This document shows, one piece after another, positions 3,642-5,544 of a DNA stretch of 5,544 nt. A program made the position numbers and the translations under genes. The notes beneath the pieces are model-generated. The model worked only from the letters and a program-made list of their open reading frames with translations, was not told the DNA's origin and ran no database searches. Source of the DNA: Azonexaceae bacterium (lineage in GTDB: Bacteria > Pseudomonadota > Gammaproteobacteria > Burkholderiales > Rhodocyclaceae); the NCBI GenBank assembly GCA_009469665.1, contig SSTB01000271.1, positions 1 to 5,544 of the forward strand. Direction: 5' to 3'. Numbering within the stretch: position 1 is the first letter of the stretch; each line of letters begins with the position of its first letter.

Positions 3642-3731
3642 TGGCGGAAGACGGCTGGTGCCGACCCGCAACCGGTTGCCCGGTCCAACCGCTTTCAAGG
3701 CGGTGCCCGGCGCCGGCCGGGATCGTCTTCC
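3642..3731 (-). tRNA. tRNA-Ser-like (anticodon TGA), aberrant D and T arms
   Basis: The ends fit: acceptor GGAAGAC/GTCTTCC is perfect, G73, encoded CCA. The anticodon loop CTTGAAA on a perfect ACCGC/GCGGT stem gives TGA (UCA/UCG). The variable arm can fold as ACCGG-GCAA-CCGGT. The D arm is a GC-rich CCCGG/CCGGG hairpin unlike the other serine tRNAs, position 8 is G, and no TTCRANY loop exists: the T region can pair GGTTG/CAGCC only around an 11-nt loop, and that pairing competes with the variable arm. It may be a decayed gene or an unusual functional one; it completes the serine set. Confidence 0.7.
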
Positions 3732-3737
3732 GTATTC

Positions 3738-3813
3738 TGGTCTCGCGCCACCGACTCGAACGGTGATCTTCCTGGCCCCAAACCAGGCGACTTGCCCATT
3801 AGCCCAACGCGAG
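3738..3813 (-). tRNA. tRNA-Pro (anticodon TGG)
   Basis: Acceptor CTCGCGT/GCGCGAG pairs with one T-G and has the proline-typical C1-G72 and A73; CCA is encoded. Anticodon loop TTTGGGG on CCTGG/CCAGG gives TGG; T arm CACCG-TTCGAGT-CGGTG. The D stem is short (GGC/GTC). Confidence 0.94.
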
Positions 3814-3820
3814 AACAATC

Positions 3821-3895
3821 TGGTGGAGGCCCAGGGAGTTGAACCCTCGAAGACAAGATCCTTGCAAGGGATCTCCGCAGCCCGCTGCTGCCCCC
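3821..3895 (-). tRNA. tRNA-Ala (anticodon TGC) with a shortened D arm
   Basis: Acceptor GGGGGCA pairs with GGCCTCC apart from 7-66 and contains G3-U70, the decisive alanine identity pair; A73 and an encoded CCA follow. The anticodon loop CTTGCAA on a perfect GATCC/GGATC stem gives TGC. Only 15 nt lie between acceptor and anticodon stems (usually about 19), folding as GCAG-CGGG-CTGC, with no clear U8. The T loop is TTCAACT, with a 49-65 G-G mismatch, and the variable region is 8 nt. It is the only Ala tRNA here. Confidence 0.87.
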
Positions 3896-3908
3896 AAAAT
3901 CCGTTTTG

Positions 3909-3983
3909 CTGCGCACCCTGGAATCGAACCAGGCTCATTCCTGATTAACAGTCAGGCGCCTACACCTTGCTTGCTCGTGCGCA
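3909..3983 (-). tRNA. tRNA-Asn (anticodon GTT)
   Basis: Acceptor TGCGCAC/GTGCGCA is perfect with G73; CAA follows, so CCA is not encoded. Anticodon loop CTGTTAA on a perfect CCTGA/TCAGG stem gives GTT; T arm CCTGG-TTCGATT-CCAGG. The D arm is weak (only about 2 bp are obvious), position 8 is G, and the variable loop is 6 nt. The identity is clear. Confidence 0.9.
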
Positions 3984-4197
3984 TCGAAACAGACTTCATA
4001 CTGGTGGGAGCACTGGGACTTGAACCCAGACCTGGCACCTTAAAAGGGTGCTGCGCTGCCTTTACGCCATACTCCCGCTGTAATTCCAACTTTGCCTCCC
4101 GGCGCAGGGCTTTTTCGCTCTTGCCATGGGCACCCGCAGTTCTGAACTTGGCCACCGCGACCAGCGGATTGCGCGGGGCCGATCTCTTTCGCTTCAT
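3952..4197 (-). CDS. Small basic protein reading into tRNA-Lys and tRNA-Asn
   Basis: ATG at 4197 is preceded by a near-perfect GGAGGT ribosome binding site 8 nt upstream. The 81-residue frame starts MKRKRSAPRNPLVAVAKF, then has a Lys/Arg/Glu-rich segment (HGKSEKALRREAKLELQRE). I have an impression that similar short basic proteins with an N-terminal RNPLV motif occur in phages, but cannot name a family. From about residue 41 the codons coincide with tRNA-Lys (4002-4076), read through it without a stop, and end with TGA inside tRNA-Asn. The residues encoded outside the tRNAs are probably the functional part. If the RNA is cut at the tRNA-Lys 5' end, the message would lose its stop codon. Confidence 0.6.
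   Translation of the reverse strand: MKRKRSAPRNPLVAVAKFRTAGAHGKSEKALRREAKLELQREYGVKAAQHPFKVPGLGSSPSAPTSMKSVSMRTSKQGVGA
4002..4076 (-). tRNA. tRNA-Lys (anticodon TTT)
   Basis: Acceptor GGGAGTA/TGCTCCC pairs with one T-G; A73, encoded CCA. D stem GCG/CGC, anticodon loop CTTTTAA on a perfect GCACC/GGTGC stem, T arm CTGGG-TTCAAGT-CCCAG. Its whole length is overlapped by the small basic ORF that starts upstream. Confidence 0.95.
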
Positions 4198-4225
4198 GGT
4201 TTGCTACCTCCATCTGTTTTCACAA

Positions 4226-4288
4226 GGCTGACGACTCGCGTTGAACCGCCGGGCCCGGTGGCTCAACGGAGGCATGCACGCGCCAGCC
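4226..4288 (-). ncRNA. tRNA-like stem-loop downstream of tRNA-Phe (candidate structured RNA or tRNA relic)
   Basis: The ends GGCTGGC and GTCAGCC pair over 7 positions (one G-T), the length of an acceptor stem. Inside, GTTGAGCC and GGTTCAAC pair over 8 positions (one G-T) around the palindrome CCGGGCCCGG. GGTTCAA recalls a T arm, but no convincing anticodon arm or CCA end is present, so I do not call it a tRNA. The element lies in the 218-nt gap before the small basic ORF, ending about 14 nt before its GGAGGT ribosome binding site. Confidence 0.4.
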
Positions 4289-4294
4289 AGAATT

Positions 4295-4370
4295 TGGTGC
4301 CGCCGGAAGGTATCGAACCTTCCTTCTCCCGCTCTTCACGCAGGCGCTAATCCGTCTCAGCTACAGCGGC
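4295..4370 (-). tRNA. tRNA-Phe (anticodon GAA)
   Basis: Acceptor GCCGCTG/CGGCGGC pairs with one T-G; A73, encoded CCA. The anticodon loop GTGAAGA on CCTGC/GCGGG (one T-G) gives GAA; T arm GAAGG-TTCGATA-CCTTC. The fold is otherwise canonical. Confidence 0.95.
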
Positions 4371-4375
4371 AAATC

Positions 4376-4449
4376 TGGAGCGGGGTACGAGACTCGAACT
4401 CGTTTAGCCAGCTTGGAAGGCTGGAGCACAACCCATATGCCAACCCCGC
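4376..4449 (-). tRNA. tRNA-Gly (anticodon TCC)
   Basis: Acceptor GCGGGGT/ACCCCGC is perfect, with U73 (glycine discriminator) and an encoded CCA. D stem GCA/TGC, anticodon loop CTTCCAA on a perfect CCAGC/GCTGG stem, T arm ACGAG-TTCGAGT-CTCGT and a 4-nt variable loop. Confidence 0.96.
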
Positions 4450-4456
4450 AATACAT

Positions 4457-4532
4457 TGGTAGACCGTGCGGGATTCGAACCCGGCCTGGCCGCCTTGAAA
4501 GGGCGGTGACCTCACCAGAAGTCCAACGGTCC
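4457..4532 (-). tRNA. tRNA-Glu (anticodon TTC)
   Basis: Acceptor GGACCGT/ACGGTCT pairs with G1-U72 as a wobble; A73, encoded CCA. The anticodon arm CCGCC-CTTTCAA-GGCGG resembles the E. coli tRNA-Glu arm; T loop TTCGAAT with a 49-65 C-C mismatch. E. coli tRNA-Glu has G73, here A73. Its 5' end lies 3 nt from the arm of the long inverted repeat. Confidence 0.93.
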
Positions 4533-4535
4533 ATT

Positions 4536-4688
4536 TCCATAGCGAAGCCGACTTCGTGCCGCTTCCCCGCCAAGAAGCCCGCGGCGTTCCGACTGGCGAC
4601 CGGGGACGGCAATCCTTGTCCGGAGCACCCTTGGCGCATACGCTTCCACCGTGCCTGCAGCGGAAGACGAAGAGGGCTTCGCTATGGA
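4536..4688 (-). repeat. 153-bp segment bounded by a 22-bp inverted repeat
   Basis: Positions 4536-4557 and 4667-4688 are inverted copies matching at 20 of 22 positions, including 14 perfect terminal bases (TCCATAGCGAAGCC). In RNA they would form a long stem that can be extended by CTTCC/GGAAG. The outer four bases of one arm (TCCA) are the discriminator and CCA of tRNA-Gly(GCC); the other arm ends 3 nt before tRNA-Glu. The interior has no recognisable gene. It could be a structured RNA, a processing device or a miniature insertion. Confidence 0.7.
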
Positions 4689-4760
4689 GCGGACAGCCGG
4701 ATTCGAACCGGCGACCTACACCTTGGCAAGGTGTCGTTCTGCCAACTGAACTATGTCCGC
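4685..4760 (-). tRNA. tRNA-Gly (anticodon GCC)
   Basis: Acceptor GCGGACA/TGTCCGC is perfect, U73 and encoded CCA. D stem GTTC/GAAC, anticodon loop TTGCCAA on a perfect ACACC/GGTGT stem, T arm GCCGG-TTCGAAT-CCGGC. A canonical tRNA whose 3' TCCA is also the tip of the 22-bp inverted repeat. Confidence 0.97.
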
Positions 4761-4762
4761 AA

Positions 4763-4790
4763 TTCCGGCGGCGGTTGCCCACCGCCGGAA
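4763..4790 (-). other. 9-bp GC-rich hairpin directly 5' of tRNA-Gly(GCC)
   Basis: TTCCGGCGG and CCGCCGGAA form a perfect 9-bp stem with a 10-nt loop, ending 2 nt before the 5' end of tRNA-Gly. It could direct RNase E or P processing or insulate the tRNA fold. The rest of the spacer holds two further hairpins. Confidence 0.6.
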
Positions 4791-4841
4791 GACCACATTC
4801 CCGAATTGTTAAGGAGCAATTGGCCGGCGTTTCCGCCCGCC

Positions 4842-4861
4842 GCTGACCCCAGTGGGCCAGC
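4842..4861 (-). other. 8-bp hairpin just 3' of tRNA-Tyr
   Basis: GCTGGCCC and GGGTCAGC pair over 8 positions (one G-T) around ACTG, starting 7 nt after the tRNA-Tyr CCA. A second small stem (GGCG-GAAA-CGCC, GNRA loop) follows. There is no U-run, so it is more likely a processing or stability element than a terminator. Confidence 0.5.
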
Positions 4862-4868
4862 TTCCATC

Positions 4869-4952
4869 TGGTGGGGTGTCCAGGTAACGATCCTGGCCAG
4901 CCGTGGCATCGGTTTTACAGACCGCTCCGCGTCCTTAGCGGAATACCACCCC
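4869..4952 (-). tRNA. tRNA-Tyr (anticodon GTA), class II, altered T loop
   Basis: Acceptor GGGGTGG/ACACCCC has six pairs and one G-A mismatch at 7-66; A73, encoded CCA. The anticodon loop CTGTAAA gives GTA. A long variable arm (GCCA-CGGC-TGGC) fits bacterial tyrosine tRNA. The T stem CCAGG/CCTGG is perfect but its loop is ATCGTTA, so the usual U54-A58 pair appears as A54-U58. The D arm folds as TCCGC-TAAGGAC-GCGGA, an unusually long stem. Identity is sound; tertiary structure is atypical. Confidence 0.87.
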
Positions 4953-4982
4953 AAGTTCTTTCAAACGCAAGGCCCCAAAAGC

Positions 4983-5019
4983 AAGGAGCCCGGACTGCTT
5001 TCGCTAATCCGGGCTCCTT
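4983..5019. terminator. 12-bp inverted repeat, terminator-like, between initiator tRNA and tRNA-Tyr
   Basis: AAGGAGCCCGGA and TCCGGGCTCCTT are a perfect 12-bp inverted repeat with a 13-nt loop; on the minus strand the loop can close further as GC-GAAA-GC. On the minus strand it is followed by GCTTTTGGGG, on the plus strand by a weak T tract. A minus-strand intrinsic terminator here would separate initiator tRNA-Met from the rest of the array unless read through, so attenuation or a bidirectional stop are both possible. Confidence 0.55.
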
Positions 5020-5029
5020 TGTCTGGAAC

Positions 5030-5048
5030 CGTAATCTTCTCGATTACG
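5030..5048 (-). other. 7-bp hairpin in the leader upstream of tRNA-Tyr
   Basis: CGTAATC and GATTACG form a perfect 7-bp stem with a 5-nt loop, the middle one of three consecutive hairpins at 4983-5070. No gene is visible here. Confidence 0.5.
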
Positions 5049-5050
5049 CA

Positions 5051-5074
5051 GGATGACTACATGGTCATCCTCCC
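5051..5074 (-). promoter_or_regulatory. Start-stop (ATG-TAG) element with ribosome binding site inside a hairpin
   Basis: On the minus strand GGGAGG (5069-5074) is followed after 6 nt by ATG (5060-5062) and immediately by TAG (5057-5059). The ATG-TAG lies in the loop of a perfect 7-bp hairpin GGATGAC/GTCATCC (5051-5057, 5064-5070). A ribosome starting here could only initiate and stop, which can hold ribosomes or initiator tRNA in place. It may be chance, because the same codons end the 65-codon frame upstream. Confidence 0.4.
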
Positions 5075-5254
5075 GGATCGCCTGCTATCGTTCTCCCAGC
5101 CATACCCGACGGGCAGACACGGCAAATGGATGCAGGCCACGGATGAATTCGTGCGCTTCAGTGCGCCTCGCATGGAGACGACGGACGCAATGCGGCATGG
5201 CAAGCCGAATCCGCCTGTCCGCTGCTGCGATATTGCGAGTCTCTGAAGAGTCAT
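5057..5254 (-). CDS. Possible small ORF after initiator tRNA-Met
   Basis: ATG at 5254 opens 65 codons to the TAG at 5057, beginning MTLQRLAISQQRTGGFGLP. A weak AGGA lies only 2 nt before the ATG. I recognise no motif; the product is basic, with several Cys and Met. A competing 37-codon frame (ATG at 5195 to TAG at 5085) is Arg-rich. Either, or neither, may be real. This is the only coding candidate in the 323-nt gap 4953-5275. Confidence 0.25.
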   Translation of the reverse strand: MTLQRLAISQQRTGGFGLPCRIASVVSMRGALKRTNSSVACIHLPCLPVGYGWENDSRRSGRMTM

Positions 5255-5275
5255 GTTCCTGTCCGTCGTGGTTGA

Positions 5276-5351
5276 TGGTTGCGGGAGAAGGATTTGAACC
5301 TCCGGCCTCCGGGGTATGAACCCGGCGCGCTGCCAGCTGCGCTATCCCGCC
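5276..5351 (-). tRNA. Initiator-type tRNA-fMet (anticodon CAT)
   Basis: The acceptor GGCGGGA/TCCCGCA pairs at positions 2-7 but 1-72 is a G-A mismatch, and the anticodon stem CCGGG/CCCGG carries three consecutive G-C pairs (29-31 with 39-41) below the loop TTCATAC. An unpaired 1-72 and these three G-C pairs are the two hallmarks of bacterial initiators, needed for formylation and P-site entry. D stem GCGC/GCGC (E. coli has A11-U24, not seen here), T arm GGAGG-TTCAAAT-CCTTC, A73, encoded CCA. It is the first tRNA after the putative promoter. Confidence 0.9.
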
Positions 5352-5369
5352 ATGTGCTCGATAACGTGC

Positions 5370-5398
5370 AGTCTGCCAATAGGTTGACCCAACGTCAA
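5370..5398 (-). promoter_or_regulatory. Candidate promoter of the tRNA array
   Basis: On the minus strand TTGACG (5393-5398) is a good -35 box; 17 nt further CAGACT (5370-5375) is a poor -10. A start near 5363 would leave about 12 nt before tRNA-fMet. An A/T-rich stretch (5410-5418) lies upstream where an UP element would be. The -35 is inside the palindrome at 5383-5399. Confidence 0.5.
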
Positions 5399-5399
5399 C
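5383..5399. promoter_or_regulatory. 17-bp palindrome, candidate operator over the array -35 box
   Basis: GTTGAC-CCAAC-GTCAAC is a perfect 6-bp inverted repeat with a 5-nt centre. Its 17-bp size is typical of Cro/CI-type operators, and it covers the -35 box of the putative array promoter, so a bound dimer would block transcription. Confidence 0.6.
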
Positions 5400-5409
5400 G
5401 CCTTGGCGC

Positions 5410-5438
5410 AATATTTTTGCATCCGATGCTAAATTATT
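5410..5438. promoter_or_regulatory. 29-bp A/T-rich palindrome in the divergent control region
   Basis: The half sites AATATTTTTGCATC and GATGCTAAATTATT match as inverted copies at 12 of 14 positions around a central C. The palindrome touches the -35 of the plus-strand regulator promoter and lies just upstream of the array promoter, so it could autoregulate the regulator or act on both genes. A smaller perfect palindrome CGCCTTGGCG (5399-5408) lies between it and the 17-bp site. Confidence 0.55.
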
Positions 5439-5465
5439 GTTGGAAGCGCGCAACTCCCCTAGAAT
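5437..5465 (+). promoter_or_regulatory. Promoter of the XRE-type regulator (leaderless start)
   Basis: TAGAAT (5460-5465) matches the -10 consensus at five of six positions; TTGTTG lies 17 nt upstream as a weak -35. Transcription would start about 7 nt later, at the ATG (5472) itself. No ribosome binding site precedes that ATG, which fits a leaderless mRNA, as for lambda cI from its maintenance promoter. GCGCAA (5448-5453) and TTGCGC (5465-5470) form an inverted repeat around the -10. Confidence 0.6.
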
Positions 5466-5471
5466 TGCGCC

Positions 5472-5544
5472 ATGTCGAAATCAGCCCCAATGCCCCGAAG
5501 AAAGATCATTTGGCGCGTCCGTGTCATGATGGCCGAACGGGGGG
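5472..5544 (+). CDS. Cro/CI-type (XRE) transcriptional regulator, N-terminus (partial)
   Basis: ATG at 5472 opens a frame that runs off the right edge after 24 codons. The visible part is basic and contains IIWRVRVMMAERG, matching the first helix region of a common group of small Cro/CI-type helix-turn-helix regulators of phages and mobile elements (usually followed by a residue pattern such as I-S-A-EL). The helix-turn-helix itself is outside the window. It is divergent from the tRNA array and shares its control region, so it is the likely regulator of the array and of itself (inference). Confidence 0.6.
   Translation, partial: MSKSAPMPRRKIIWRVRVMMAERG

Noticed and set aside
4241..4320. Possible plus-strand tRNA suggested by TGGCTCAACGGA
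   Set aside because: No acceptor, anticodon or T arm can be built around it on the plus strand; the stretch is explained by the minus-strand stem-loop.
1659..4532. Regularly spaced repeats resembling a CRISPR array
   Set aside because: The recurring TCGAACC-like units at about 80-nt intervals are the T arms of tRNA genes, each with a complete cloverleaf.
4361..4639. Minus-strand ORF beginning MRQGCSGQG inside the 153-bp inverted-repeat segment
   Set aside because: It has only a weak GGTGG before the ATG, reads through tRNA-Glu and tRNA-Gly, and has no recognisable protein features.
5085..5195. 37-codon Arg-rich frame beginning MPHCVRRLHARR
   Set aside because: Overlaps the 65-codon frame in another phase; neither has a good ribosome binding site, so it is mentioned only as an alternative.
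4413..5246. 277-codon plus-strand ORF
   Set aside because: It crosses tRNA-Gly, tRNA-Glu, tRNA-Tyr and several hairpins antisense, with no motif or ribosome binding site.

Overview
The window is dominated by a dense array of 34 tRNA genes, all on the minus strand, so transcription runs from about 5360 down towards 1. Read from the anticodons, the array supplies all 20 amino acids: initiator Met, elongator Met, Tyr, Gly x2, Glu, Phe, Lys, Asn, Ala, Pro x2, Ser x4, Ile x2, Trp, Arg x4, Asp, Val, Leu x5, Thr, Cys, Gln and His. Most genes are 2-8 nt apart and 30 of 34 carry an encoded CCA end. High G+C, AAGGAG-type ribosome binding sites and a TTG start suggest a proteobacterial host. The array form, the phage-type regulator and several structurally aberrant tRNAs suggest a mobile element (large phage, prophage or integrative conjugative element) rather than a housekeeping tRNA operon. 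From memory, tRNA arrays serving all amino acids are known on integrative elements such as ICEAfe1 of Acidithiobacillus ferrooxidans. I cannot tell the element type from this window.

Layout, right to left (direction of array transcription). 5472-5544 (+) is the start of a Cro/CI-type (XRE) regulator, probably on a leaderless mRNA. 5352-5471 is a divergent control region with several palindromes overlapping candidate promoters. 5276-5351 is an initiator-like tRNA-Met, followed by a 323-nt leader-like segment (4953-5275) with a possible small ORF, an ATG-TAG start-stop element and three hairpins. 4869-1659 holds most of the array. Its larger spacers are not empty: 4761-4868 (hairpins), 4533-4684 (long inverted repeat ending in the CCA of tRNA-Gly), 4077-4294 (tRNA-like stem plus a basic small ORF reading into tRNA-Lys), 3515-3641 (nested hairpin) and 2416-2493. 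1573-1635 encodes a 20-residue peptide with a strong ribosome binding site. 1490-1566 is tRNA-His, followed after 17 nt by rtcB (276-1472), then tRNA-Arg(CCG) at 174-250, then the start of another minus-strand gene (1-125) running off the edge.

How it may work together (inference): the array gives the element a near-complete private decoding set including an initiator, and RtcB can reseal RNA with the ends left by many anticodon nucleases. The two fit a translation-maintenance or counter-defence module that replaces and repairs tRNAs when host tRNAs are cut or host translation fails, controlled by the divergent repressor-like gene. The less usual observations are the non-canonical tRNAs: four Leu tRNAs with short variable loops, Thr and Ile(UAU) tRNAs with long variable arms, Cys, Tyr, Ser(UGA) and Ala tRNAs with altered D or T arms, an Ile tRNA with C33, and a Leu(CAG) tRNA whose acceptor strands do not match.
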